Positions 36,513 through 47,311 of a stretch of DNA of 64,000 nucleotides are shown piece after piece. The stretch is from Hyaloscypha bicolor E (lineage: Eukaryota > Ascomycota > Leotiomycetes > Helotiales > Hyaloscyphaceae), in the NCBI RefSeq assembly GCF_002865645.1, contig NW_020194693.1, positions 496,001 to 560,000 on the forward strand. Direction: 5' to 3'. Each line of letters opens with the position of its first letter. Positions within the stretch are counted from its first letter, which is position 1. The notes beneath the pieces are model-generated. The model did no database searches. It was not told where the DNA came from and saw only the letters and a program-made list of their open reading frames with translations. The position numbers were made by a program, and so were the translations under genes.

Positions 36513-37097
36513 TGTGCAAGTTTAGTGCGTTTGAAGGGTTAGAGTGGGGAAAGGCGGCTTTTTGAGATTTTGCAAGCTTGGGTAGAGTAGAGGTGGGCGG
36601 CTTATTTGTGCTTTTTGCGTGGGTGGTCAGACTGTTTTTTGCGTTAGAGGTGGTGTGGCTGTCTGTTTTATGCTTACTTGTTCTGTTACGGCTGTTCATG
36701 AGAGTGGTTTTGTGTTTGCATTTGGGCCTGTGATATGAGGTAAGAAAGATTGAGGAATACTTATGAGTCACGGCAGCTGGGTACGAGTAAGATTCGGGTG
36801 CAGTATCTTCTGCAAAGTTCCGCCTATATAACATGGAGTGTTCAGTTGTGATTTAAATTATTTCGGATCCTCTTATGATAACCCAAGTGGCATGATTAAG
36901 CTCAGTACCTCTATCGCAACCTTTTCTTTACATCAACAACTTGCAAGCTGTTGGAGATCATCACCCCGTTGCTTGGTGATAATTTGATCAAGTGTCCGAG
37001 TTCTTCGCAGATATTTCGAGTGGTAAGCACCGCTCCATTCGTCGACTTCGCCGTCAAAGCTATCCTGGAACTATCTTTGCTTGTGTAGGACATCATC
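36513..37097. other. Intergenic
   Basis: The 3' region of the hydrolase; no gene recognised. Confidence 0.4.
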
Positions 37098-37548
37098 TTA
37101 CCTTCTCGCCTCCATCAGGATCTTGACAGCAACGAATTCTCCGTGCAAGTACGGGAATTTGGTAATACATCGCTTAATGCTCTTCGTGAATTCTGAACCT
37201 AATATGGTACTCCTGTACCTTCTTCGCCTCTTCGATGACATCATCTCGACCCAATAACCCTCTCCCACAATTCCAAGTCCAAAGATGGAGGTCATTACTT
37301 TGGATGATCCAGACAACGGCGAATCTCTTTACAGGCTCTGGGGTGCTTCTGAAGACAGCAGTGACGCCGACGGTGAGTCTTCTGAGACAGATCGACTTTA
37401 GTTCAAAGGAGAGGGTAATCTCATGAAGGAGGAAGATATTGTGTGGAATTTCCCCGTCTTCTTCTTGAATTTGTCGTGTCTTTTTGGCGGGCTTTGGTGA
37501 ATAGTTTTCGCCAATTAGCTTTTTACACTTAAGTAAATTATTTAACAT
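37098..37548 (-). pseudogene. Possible degenerate gene, family unknown
   Basis: A minus-strand ATG frame (37548-37174) reads protein-like KRFAVVWIIQSNDLHLWTW, then GRDDVIEEAKKVQEYHIRF, and stops; a shifted frame continues GSEFTKSIKRCITKFPYLHG and EFVAVKILMEARR before a GTAAGA that looks like a splice donor at about 37104. The two frames together look like one original coding region broken by small indels. I do not recognise the family. Confidence 0.3.
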
Positions 37549-37868
37549 GTGATTCTAATTTCAAGTTTCAATCGTGGATGAGATGTAGATATAAACAGCT
37601 CCTCCTGCCCACAACAGCACCAGCCTTCTCCCACTTACACGTGTCCAACCTACTTCTACCTCAACATCTTCTTTGACCCCTACGCATTACAGAGTCGAGA
37701 CACGAACTTAAGTCAAGTGAACGTCCTCCCAAAATCTCACAAGCTTTGTTTGTTGGCATCAACTTTGGTGACCAACCTGCAAGCTAACAATCTTACTTCG
37801 TATAGTGCTTTAGCTTTGGAGGACAACATCTCATCACAACGACATACTCACACAGACTAATTGCGAAG

Positions 37869-38453
37869 ATGAAGGTAATCCAGAACAGTCCAGACGGTGA
37901 TAGTCTCCCTCTTTATCTACCACCGCTTCGTGAGTCAAAGACGAGCATGATCCGAAACGGCAGTCCAGATGAAGAGAAACTCATTGAAAATCAGAATTCT
38001 TCTCCCCGTGGCCAACACAGTGAGCTGTTTTCTAACTTCGGTTCGTCTTCCAAAGCCAACGCCACATCAGGCCATAGAATCAACACCTATGTCAAATCTA
38101 ACCACGAGAGCGATTCTAAGGATGGCAGTGGCACCGGCTATGATGAATCCACGGGCTCTGACAGAACAGATGACGAAAACGAAGCCACAAATTATCGCAC
38201 TGTTTCCAAAATTACCGATTGAGCTCGTGACAAGATCTGGAAGAACGCTTGCTACATCCCCAAAAGCAATCAGCTTATGGCCTTGCCTCCTCGGCACTTG
38301 TATCTACATCGGAGGCCCCACGATTTAGAAGATTTGGTTCTATCCTACGCCTTACATAATCCGAGAGAAGAAGAGTGTCTCGAGTATGGTGCGGAAGAAT
38401 GGAGTCAGCCCAGTGCATCTGCGAGCGAAGAAGATGGCGATGATGATGAGTAA
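37869..38453 (+). pseudogene. 2EXR-domain pseudogene (frameshifted)
   Basis: The first frame (MKVIQNSPDG, Ser/Asp/Asn-rich, 37869-38222) is the disordered leader typical of 2EXR proteins. The domain start IIALFPKLPIEL appears only in the next frame, and one base later the third frame gives DKIWKNACYIPKSNQL and PRHLYLHRRPHD, ending in an acidic SEEDGDDDE at TAA 38453. Aligned with LFPKLPPELRNKIWKNAC in the neighbour at 41.9 kb, at least two single-base indels are needed. It is the only plus-strand member of the cluster. Confidence 0.72.
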
Positions 38454-39066
38454 GGCGAAGAAGACAAGGGTATCAATGGTGGAGAAGGTCGAAGACTAAA
38501 TTGGTGATGATCAAGGACGAGATGGTGAACATGAATGAGAAGGTGGTCATACGTCTCTTTAGGAATGGCTGAGAGTCGCCAACTGTTGTATAATTAGACC
38601 GAGGCCATGAAAATAATAATAAAGTGTCTAAGAAGGAATGCCTGAATGAATTGGTGGTGAAGTTCTTGGGCCTCCTATTGATAAGATTGCCAAATATCCC
38701 GTTCGGGGGCCTGGGATCGCTAAAAATGTACCGGACATGGGTCTCCACGACCTAATTTAGTTTCCGAATCCTCCTGTCAGCGTCATCACTTCAAAAGTTG
38801 TCCTTCTTCCACTATCTTTGCAACTGAAAGACTTACCGTCCTGTGCTATTCGATGATTGGCAATCTGGTCGCGTACGCCAAAGGGCAAATCGCTCGAAAA
38901 GCGCCTCGTTCTAGAAACTCGAACTGCTCCAGACCCTGGCTGAAGTAACTTCATGAGATCATCAACGACTTGATGTACGATGGCCACGAACCTGATAAGT
39001 GCATATTCATTCTTTATTTCTTTTCTGTGTCTTAGGCGGATATTGTGTACCCCTTGTTTCACCAAA
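38454..39066. other. Intergenic
   Basis: Short frames only; probably the 3' side of the 2EXR pseudogene and the promoter side of the next pseudogene. Confidence 0.4.
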
Positions 39067-40482
39067 ATGAAGCTGCTTCATTCCTCGCTGTAGCCGGCTT
39101 CTCCGGCCTGACAACTGCCCAGAACTTGACGACCTTCAACCCCACGCTCAACAGAACTTTCTGCACGCCGGGCCTTGAAATGTTCGAATCGACACCGGCA
39201 CATACAGCCCTCCGGTCGAAGAGTTCTAGTATTACTACGATCAATGGCCGATCGGCCTCGCCGTCTCGAAACAAGGACGAGTCTTCGCGTGCTACACTCA
39301 AGAAAGATACGCCTACAGTCTGGGAGAAATTGTGAACCAGGCAGCAGAATATTCATACCCATATCTGGAGCTGAACACACCTTGAGGAGATTTTTCAATG
39401 TCACAACCGGCATCCAGTTCGCAAGCAACGACCGCAGCACCTTCATATCCGTCCAAGCTCTCTACATTACTCCAGACGATAACTTGTGGATTCTTGACAC
39501 CCGACGGCCCACTATCAACGAGCCGCAAGCTCCAAGTATGCCATATGCTGCTCCAGAAGGCCCGAAGCTAGTCGCGAATAATTTTTCGAACGACTCGATC
39601 ATCTGAACTTGCACGCTTCCGCCCACCGTTCATTACCCCGGTTCATACGTGAACGACCTGGGTTTTGATATGCGAGCAAATGCCACAGCTTCCGGTGGAG
39701 GAATTGCATATATTGTGGATTGGAGCAATGAAGGGAGAACAGGCGGCTTCATCATGATCGGTCTTGGCACTGGGGAGAGCTGGAGGCAGCTGAGCCAACA
39801 CCCGAGCACGTTGAGAACATACGCTGGTGTACCGAGCTACAGTCGAAAACCCTTCTACCTGAGACAGAAGGGGAGCCCACTGAAGTTTCAGCAGGAAGGT
39901 TTGGATGGTGCAGAACTGAGCCTTTACGGTGATGTGAGTACTGCTCGTTTTCGGCGAGACTCACGGAGCTGACAAGATGCCTAGATTATGTACTACTCCC
40001 CGCTGACCTCAAACTACCTTTTTTCCATCGAAACAGTACTTTCGTGCAAATCCGTTCTGTGATACACTATCCGCCAAGCGAGCATTTGACAACGTGAGGA
40101 ATCTCGGGTAACGGGGAGGGAATGCGAATGGCTTTTCGTCCGATAGCCTATGGAATGTATACATGTGGATGCTCTCTCGGAATGCCATATACACCTACAA
40201 GTAAACTTCTTCTTTCCCCGCTTCAAGTTTTGCAGATTTGACAAACAGAAAATGCAGTGCAACGACTGTCCAAGCACAACCATACATCTGCGATCCTCGA
40301 ATCATCTGGTGTGATAGTGCGAATTTTCGATTTTGATGGGTAAATTTATTTCAACATCAATCAGTTGCCATATCAGCCAGATTGGAATGACGGGGTGGAT
40401 GGGAGACAATATCCGGGAGATATTGAAGAGTAGGTTGTCGAATGGTGCGAACAAGAATATGATTTTGGGGCCATCAACTTGA
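39067..40482 (+). pseudogene. Major royal jelly / yellow-type secreted protein pseudogene
   Basis: Reading across frames gives an almost complete protein: a signal-like MKLLHSSL..AGFSGLTTAQ, then TGTYSPPVEEF*YYYDQWPI, VSKQGRVFACYTQERYAYSL, FFNVTTGIQFASNDRS, ALYITPDDNLWILDTRRPTI, PSMPYAAPEGPKLVANNFSN, GGIAYIVDWSNEGRTGGF and PSTLRTYAGVPSYSRKPF. An intron with a GTGAGT donor (39932) is still intact, followed by IMYYSPLTSNYLFSIET. The order matches the six-bladed propeller of the MRJP/yellow family found in bacteria and fungi. There are at least five indels or stops (TAG near 39232, TGA near 39384, TGA at 39604 and others). The last readable codons end at TGA 40480-40482. Confidence 0.75.
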
Positions 40483-40977
40483 AGGAATGCGTTGCCAGTG
40501 CAGCTACCGGAAAGTGAACCAAAGGCAGCTGTCCAAAAGGATCATGTCAGGAGCTGGAGTGTATGATTTTTAGCATTGAGGCCAATCAGGGAAGTTAGAA
40601 TTCAACTTGAGTAGAATCAAGGAAGGCCAAGGTCAAGTCTCTTGGCCGGAAAATTTTGAGCACTTGCTCCTATGGGCTCATGGTACGCCACCTCATAGAA
40701 GTGTTTGCATAGATTCATATTCCCAGAAGTCATCGGGATTGAAGTTTCGGGTCCAAAATTCATTTGCTCTTCTGCCAAGTAGCTTCTGGTAGCTCACTTC
40801 TATGCTTCCCCGAGTCCTTCGTTATCTTGGTCTCATGTCCGCTGCCTTGCCACCTCGCATAAAAGAATGCTAAGTCTCGATTGCTTCCTCGTCTGCTTCT
40901 TCATAGCCCTTCTTGACAACCATCCGCATGAGTCGAACAGTCGGCGGGACCCATCCTTCTGGAAGTTTATCAAAACC
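40483..40977. other. Intergenic
   Basis: Short frames only; 3' side of both flanking loci. Confidence 0.4.
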
Positions 40978-41944
40978 CTAAATACTCCCTTCTTGACGAC
41001 GTTGAATATCTCTTTGGATCAATCTTTTCGCAGGACGAAGTCGTTCCTGATCTCCTAGCTCCAACTTTTCATCAACCTCGTTCTCAATACTGACAAACTC
41101 CAAGGATATTGACTTGTGGGCTTCGAATGGTCGGAGGGTTGTGAAAGGTTCATTATAGATCATGACTTCTTCCAGCGCCGTGCTTCCTAGCAGATCGAAG
41201 ATACAGGCCGAATCGTACTTTCCCAAAGCAAGACGTCGCATCAAGGGGCTAATATCCTTCAATTCTCGAACGAGGGGGCCACTGCCACGGTATATAGTGC
41301 AGCCTTCTTCACGGAGACAAATTGGCATGGGGCAAATGACATCGTACTCCCAATGGAGGTAAATGCGAGCTGGAGTTGACATAATAACTTCACTTTGTCC
41401 AATTTTGGCGCTAAAATTCTTTCCAAATGAGAGCTTGTAATACCCAAGTCCAACCGCGCGGGCTTCCTGAGGGGTATGCCTAGCAAAGGAGTCAGTCATC
41501 ATTCGATAAAGATCGTTTCGTAAAAGCAACAGAAAAGCCTTAGACAGGCAAATACGAGAGAGCCGAAAACGGGCGGGATACCGCCTCCAACACATACATG
41601 ATCAGCGGTGTTTGAGAATGGCTTTTGTAAACCCATATCGTCTTGTTAAATTCCTCGATGCAAGCATCCCTAAATTCCTTCTCACCAATAGGGAATTTCC
41701 ATAGATCAATGAGCCGCGTGACGAAGCAAGCGTTCTTCCAGATCTTATTGCGTAGTTCCGGAGGGAGTTTCGGAAATAGCGTAAAGACAGGACCGCTTTG
41801 CTCTTCAGTTATAGACTCATTGTCCACAACGGTGTGGGTTGATTCGGTCGCCATTGCTCTAATTGTGGCGGAAGACTCAAGAGAGCTATCTAGAGAAGAA
41901 TACTTGGAGTTTGACGAGCTTGAGAATGTGGAGTTGGTCTCCAT
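40978..41944 (-). CDS. 2EXR-domain protein (copy at 41 kb)
   Basis: Two exons on the minus strand, 41944-41598 and 41479-40978, giving 282 residues. The 118-bp intron (GTATGT donor, CTAG acceptor) joins SQTPLIM to HTPQEARAVGLGYYKLSFG in frame. A Ser-rich leader (1-50) precedes the domain motif FTLFPKLPPELRNKIWKNAC (54-73), then RLIDLWKF, the SHSQTPL box, the EARAVGL helix and the ARIYLHWEYDVICPMP strand. The name 2EXR refers to a fungal F-box-like domain of unknown role; no reaction is known. The C-terminal half has an LRPFEAHKSISLEF block and a basic end. It appears intact and is the best-preserved reference for the cluster with the copy at 46.4 kb. Confidence 0.82.
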
Positions 41945-42759
41945 TGCTCGCAGCTATGGTGCTACTTCGAAGGAGACCGTCGAAAGGCGGCCTGGACCTG
42001 ATCGCGATTATTGAGCGTCAGCTTTCCTATGTCAGGATAGCTTGGGCACTTTGGAAGGAGAACACACGAACCTGATCGCTGTTGATTCGTACTGGTGTTT
42101 TGGTGGTTGTGTTGAGAAAAAAGGGAAATTGTCAGGCAAGGTGTTTTCACGTAGTCGACAAGCGAGCAAGGCACAACTGTTGGATTCACCTTCAACCATT
42201 CGTAATGGAATCAGAATATTTAGGCCTCTCAACTATCTTTAGGTTGACAAATATGCAGTGAATCAAGGGTGCATTCAAGAATCAAGAGCCAATGCTTCAA
42301 TAGCAGAATCGGAGCAGATGATGTCGGAATCAAGGCAGGTACGAAATATTGTGATACAACTTCGGGGGAAATAAAAGGAGAGCGATGCTGCTATGCTACC
42401 TGAAAGCAATTTAGATATTTGATCGTATCGGTTTTGAGGAATTGTTCTGTCTACTGCTAAGTGTCCTGTATCAGGATTGTTCTGCTTCTTTTGTGAAATA
42501 TGCGAAAGGCCAGTTGCCTGTCGCAATGCATGCTTCGCCTAGTCAGAAATTGAGACTGGAAGGCTCTCCTCCCTTGCCTAGCTGCACCAAGTGTGTAACC
42601 TCCCTGAGTTTTCCTCCCAGCTGGCGTGCACTCTTCATCAAACCCTCTCTCTCGTTCAATGTCTCGATGTCTGGTCGCCGTTCCAGATCCCTCCTTCAAG
42701 TCTCCCGTACCACAAAAAGCTTGAGCTTGAGCACAGGGTCCCAGCTCTTTGGAGATTGG
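41945..42759. other. Intergenic
   Basis: The promoter side of the 2EXR gene to the left. A frame at 42442 opens at TTG, not ATG, and shows no domain. Confidence 0.4.
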
Positions 42760-43135
42760 CTAATTCTCTTCCATGCTTTCCACTGTTCGCAGATTTTTAG
42801 AGAACTCGTCCTTGAATTCGGCTTCCGCGTTTGCAATAGTCAGATCTTTTTCTTCAATAAGAATGCCGTCCAAAACAAACCGCTGATCACTGCTGAAGCG
42901 GGGTGCAATGACATCAAAGCCACCGTGAAGAATGACCTCCTTGCAACCAAGGGCACCTGCAAGTTCCCTCATCAACAACGAAGTATCAAGGTTATGAACA
43001 TCCAGAACAACACTGCCATGTTCTATTAATTGAGGTGCAGGAGGCGGAAAGGAGGCTGTGGGAAATATTGCCGATTTGGGCGTGAAGAGGCGAGTTCTCG
43101 CAATTCTTATATCTATGTCAACGGCTCTTCTTAAG
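42760..43135 (-). pseudogene. Orphan coding fragment of unknown family
   Basis: A minus-strand frame is open for about 125 codons and reads like protein: RLFTPKSAIFPTASFPPPAP, then QLIEHGSVVLDVHNLDTSLL, GALGCKEVILHGGFDVIAPR and RFVLDGILIEEKDLTIANAE, to a TAG-type stop at 42760. No ATG precedes the conserved-looking part (the first ATG is inside, MRELAGAL), so it is probably a truncated gene. I do not recognise the family. Confidence 0.35.
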
Positions 43136-43954
43136 GTTCACTTCTTTGAATTTTTTTTAAAAAAATATTTGAATAACATCGCAAGTGTGTTCAGTTTCTT
43201 AAGGGTCTGAGGATGCGAAAGTATATTTGTACTGCGGCGACGGAGGAAAGAATCGACTTGGAATTCTTGACTTGAGGTTGCACGAGAAGCGTATGTTATT
43301 ATTTTCTTTTATTGATCTCCACGATGGCAACAATCAAGGAGTTGCAAGACAATCCTACCTGTAACTTATCCGTTAAAGTCCTGGAGGAATATGCTGCAAT
43401 ACATATCTGCGAATGTAGCCCTTTGCAAAAAAAAATTAGGGTCATCCGCTGAGATCTCGAGAAGCTTGATAACAATCCCTTCTCTCCCACAGCCCTGTCT
43501 AGCAACGCCAAATCTATGCTTATTTCTTGATTATGTAATTACCACGGTGTCTCTAAGCCATTTGGTTGTGCCGATTTGCCAGGTTGATCCTCCAATGCCA
43601 ATGCCCCCAAACGTATCTCAACCCTGGCGAGCAATCACCCGAACCGGCTCGACACTTAGCCCGGTGCACTTCAAATCAATAGCTGTATTTTCTTCTTTCT
43701 CCTGTTGTCAACGATGCGCTTTAATGGAATTTTGGGTATCTACCTTTGCTATGACTAAGGACCGAGGTATGTTAGCAGTCTCCTTAGAATCACTCTGGAG
43801 CACAGTCTCTAAATCCGTGAGCAAAAGGTGAAGGGTTCACCCTTTGCAAATTCCTGAGGTAGTTGTATAGTATCTATGTCCGAGTAAAGGAAAATATTAC
43901 TAAGACCCAAACCACCGTGTTAGAAGTAGTCGATCCACCACGCTCTCTCAGCAT
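43136..43954. other. Intergenic
   Basis: A plus-strand ATG frame of 146 codons at 43391-43831 has no domain and a composition unlike the neighbouring genes; not called. A run of A/T lies at 43149-43165. Confidence 0.4.
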
Positions 43955-44345
43955 CTAACGCGATGTGGTGCATCTATGGAGGTTTCTTTTCAAAATCGTC
44001 CATAACTGCATAATACAGAGGTCATACACCAATTCTGACGCTCCGATGATCGGACTTTGCGTTGCACAAATATCAACAACTCGCCTAACAGAAGATGTTT
44101 CCTTCCATACTATGCGTCTGATTTCGGGTGCCAATTTCGGCAAGCACGCGAAGACTCGCGCGCCTTTGACCTCGGACTCGGTGTTGACTTGAGACTCGAC
44201 TTCGGACTCAGTATTGACTTCAAAGTCGTTGTTTGCGGCAGCGGTGGCAGCTTTAGGAGGGGTGTTAAGGAAAGAAGAGTCGGAGATAGAGGAACTTGAA
44301 CCGCCAGCTTCGGTTGCCCTTGCTTCGACAGCATTCGCGGATGAA
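43955..44345 (-). pseudogene. 2EXR-domain fragment (N-terminal part only)
   Basis: The minus strand reads a Ser/Thr/Glu-rich leader (SSSISDSSFLNTPPKAATAA, NTESEVESQVNTESEVKGAR) and the domain start VFACLPKLAPEIRRIVWKET, RRVVDICATQSP, then stops at 43955 without the SHSR box or the EAR helix. No ATG is found ahead of the leader before an upstream stop. It aligns with the first third of the intact copies, so it is a truncated member. Confidence 0.62.
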
Positions 44346-45309
44346 GGCGAAGATGAGTTTGGCCTCGTGGTAAATTGCCTGTTTCAGATCAATATTTGCT
44401 GCTCGTACACGTTAACCATTGTGGATGGATCGCTTACCAGGAAGGAAACAGGAAGAGGCACCAAAATCCGAAGGGTTAAGTCTTCATCAAGGTTGTCTGG
44501 GAGATCTGGAGTTGATTGGAGAAAGTTCTAGGGCTTCACGAAAATGGCAGTGGCAAGGTCAAGAAATCCCGTCTTCCTCGCTTTTAAGAGACGCTCGCTA
44601 TCACCATTTACTACAGCACCGATGGATAGACGGTTGACACTGGACTTGACAATCAAGTCACAGGAGAAGGTCAAACGGGTGGAAAGCGAGGGTGGGCTCC
44701 GTTCTGCTCAGTTCATTCTTCCTCTATTTGCGAGCTGGACTCAACTACCTTGCAAATGACCCCATGCCCAGTATCAGTTCCTGGATTCTTTTTACCTGGT
44801 TCATAATTGATAATTGGAAGTTTCAGCAAATCCCATGCCTTCATCTTTGGTCTGCACTTTGCTGCCAGTTGATCTTTTCCACCTCTGATCGAGTTTCCAG
44901 TGCCCCTTGTATGTCCCCATGCCTCAAACCTCGTGAACTTTCATCCGCATCAATTTGATAGTTGTGGAATCCATTTTTTTTATTAATTTTTTTAACGCTG
45001 GGCACTCATATGCCTTTGTCGTCATAGACTGAGCTGCATGCAAAGATTCCTTCGGCTTTCTTCTTTTGCTTTTAGTAGCTGCTTCACTGCCTTGGAGCCC
45101 ACGTAACCTATATTCACTTGATCACCAATATCTCCAAGTTTGGGTTATATAGAATACTCTTCGTAAAGTCTAGCTCGTTCGACAGGCCGGTCACTGAATA
45201 AAACCTCATCCAGGTCAAAAAGATCGATTCCAACTAACCAATTCGTCTGGCCTACCTGCAGAGCGGTTCGTCGCATCTGTTCACCCAAAGCGGCATCTTC
45301 AAGGCAATG
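44346..45309. other. Intergenic; decayed 3' part of the next 2EXR copy
   Basis: Between about 45150 and 45309 the minus strand continues the frame of the 45.3-kb copy past its stop (LGEQMRRTALQ, GIDLFDLDEVLFSDRP). The remainder has short frames only. Confidence 0.5.
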
Positions 45310-45774
45310 TTATATATTGGAGGACCATCCATACTCATCGGAAGCAAATGTTGGCATAGGGCAGATAACGTCGCAGTTGCGATGCACATAGATCTCCGCG
45401 GGAATCGAGATGTTGAATGAAACTCGGCGGACGAATTCTTTAATTTCCCAACCAAATGCAAGGCTATAGCTTTCCAAGCTAACAAGTCCTGCTTCCTTCG
45501 ATAGATAGCGCACAGCTGGAGGTTTGCGAGAATGAGTCTCATACGCAACTGGCTGACGGGCATCAAAATAGGCGAAGAAATTGGTGCCATGTCTGCCACC
45601 GATTTGGTTAGACCAAAGATCAACAAGTCGTGGAACCGAAGAAGCATTCTTCCAAACCTCACGACGAAGTTCGGGAGGCTGTTGGGGAAAAGACGGGAAG
45701 CGGAGGAAGTTGTCGGGGGTCTGTTCAGATACAGAGACTGGTTCGTCACTAATAACTTTATCGTATCCGGTCAT
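45310..45774 (-). CDS. 2EXR-domain protein, C-terminally truncated
   Basis: An ATG frame of 154 residues on the minus strand. The motif is FPSFPQQPPELRREVWKNAS (26-45), followed by PRLVDLW, the HSRKPPAVRYLSKEAG region and AEIYVHRNCDVICPMP, all collinear with the 282-residue copy at 41 kb. It then stops at NI-TAA. Beyond the stop the same frame continues with paralogue-like sequence (GEQMRRTALQ, LVGIDLFDLDEVLFSDRP), so the stop looks like a recent nonsense change. A 29-base alternative intron would be too short. There is also no intron where both intact copies have one. It may be expressed as a short form or be a young pseudogene. Confidence 0.6.
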   Translation of the reverse strand: MTGYDKVISDEPVSVSEQTPDNFLRFPSFPQQPPELRREVWKNASSVPRLVDLWSNQIGGRHGTNFFAYFDARQPVAYETHSRKPPAVRYLSKEAGLVSLESYSLAFGWEIKEFVRRVSFNISIPAEIYVHRNCDVICPMPTFASDEYGWSSNI

Positions 45775-46434
45775 CGGATGCTGTTGGGACTGTGGAGCCT
45801 ATGCCGTTGCTGTTTGGGATCGAAGATGAATATGAAAGAGAAGATCATCACTACAGATTGAGGAGGTGATGTTCGTTTGAAAGAAGCAGCTGGGTGCCCG
45901 AAGCTTTTGCGATGGAATCAGGGCTTTGAAAAAGTCGATAGGGCTGCTACCTCTTGATGCATTTGAAGTTGGCAAGAGGAATCAAGTCGGTTCAATAGAG
46001 AGCTTGAGGGTTGCTTCGATATCAGTCTGAAAGCTGGCAACATACTCATTGAGATTTGCCTACCTACCCCTACTGAATGAAGAGATTACGCTGAAGGCAG
46101 ATGAGGTTGACACAGATGCATTCGAAGTGGCTGGTCTAGGTAGAGGGATGGAGGTGAGAGAAGGATGGATTATCGAAAGAAGGAGCGGCTTCCGGTCGAG
46201 CCGAACGGCGGGAAGTACTTCAAATTCATGTTATGTGTAAAATTCACCAAAAGACTCCAAAGGTTCGCTTTTGTGGCGTTCTCAATTATCTATGAGCTTG
46301 CCGAAAAGGACACCCTCGACCCTTCGTGGTTCTGAATCCCATGGTATTGTCAGTGACGTTGCCTGTCGACTTTCTGCCCAGCCATCATCAATCTCCCCTC
46401 ACTGGCATTTTGTGCTTCTTTTCTCCCTAGACAA
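45775..46434. other. Intergenic
   Basis: Spacer between two minus-strand 2EXR loci; no gene recognised. Confidence 0.4.
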
Positions 46435-47311
46435 TCACTGCCTCAATTCCAGCAGTTTCAGGGACATCTTCCGAATGATGGGTTGGACGGAATGATCATC
46501 CCACGATACGTCAGGATCCAGTTCCATGTTCTTCTGGACATCCTCTACCGCATAATCCAGCGTCTTGATCATCTCCTGCTCCTCATTGTCTGCGGTCATT
46601 CTCCCCTGACTACGAAATTCGGTGAGTTCAATGTTGAAACGAATACCATCAGCATAGGATTCTTCGACTCTGTCAAGTCTCTTGTAGGTACTGCCATCAA
46701 TTGGAACGTAAACGAGGATTTCGGAGATGTTGTTGGCGTCCGAGAAGAATACGGTCCAGTTTGTATGGCTTTCTGGTATAGCAACTCGTTTGATCTTTTG
46801 GCAATTTTCGCAATCACCCAAGTCGACCATCAAAGCCATTTCCAAATCCATGTTGTCATCAGGATCGTTGTTGCCATGTCTAGGTAAAAGAGGAGTGAGA
46901 AATTGATGGAGTAATATCTCGCCACCAGACCACTTACGGTTCTTCATAATCAAAGGGAACAGGAAAGATGATATCACTATCCCAACGGACGTAGATCCGT
47001 GGCCCTGCGGGTGCTTCATCATCATCATCCTGAAAGAGATCATAGTGTTGGAGTCCAACACTGCGGGCTTCTCTGGACGTATGGAGGAGAGCGGGTGCTC
47101 GAGAATGAGTACAATAAATCAAGTTATCCTTGGTGGAGCTTTCCTTGAGCCAGAGATCAATGATTCTAGGCTCGTAGTCACCGCAATGTTCCTTCCAGAT
47201 CCTGTTTCTCAATTCTGGAGGCAACTTGGGGAAGCAGGTGAAGACTCGTCCTGAACGGTTGCCGACGCGTCCCCCCTTTCTTTCACCATTGCCATTCGCT
47301 TGGGTGCCCAT
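46435..47311 (-). CDS. 2EXR-domain protein (copy at 46 kb)
   Basis: Two exons on the minus strand, 47311-46938 and 46879-46435, giving 272 residues. The 58-bp intron has a GTAAGT donor and CTAG acceptor and restores frame (FDYEEP joins HGNNDPDDNMDL). The start is the first ATG of the frame (MGTQANGNGE); open codons upstream start at TTG. The domain motif is VFTCFPKLPPELRNRIWKEH (23-42), then RIIDLWLKES, THSRAPALLHTSREARSVGL and PRIYVRWDSDIIFPVP. The C-terminal half is acidic. No catalytic residues are known for the family. It is similar in length and layout to the 41-kb copy, though its intron lies at a different place in the protein. Confidence 0.82.

Noticed and set aside
42442..43029. 195-codon plus-strand open frame
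   Set aside because: It opens at TTG and overlaps a more protein-like frame on the minus strand.
43391..43831. 146-codon plus-strand ATG frame
   Set aside because: No recognisable domain; Cys/Ser/Pro-rich composition with little regular structure.
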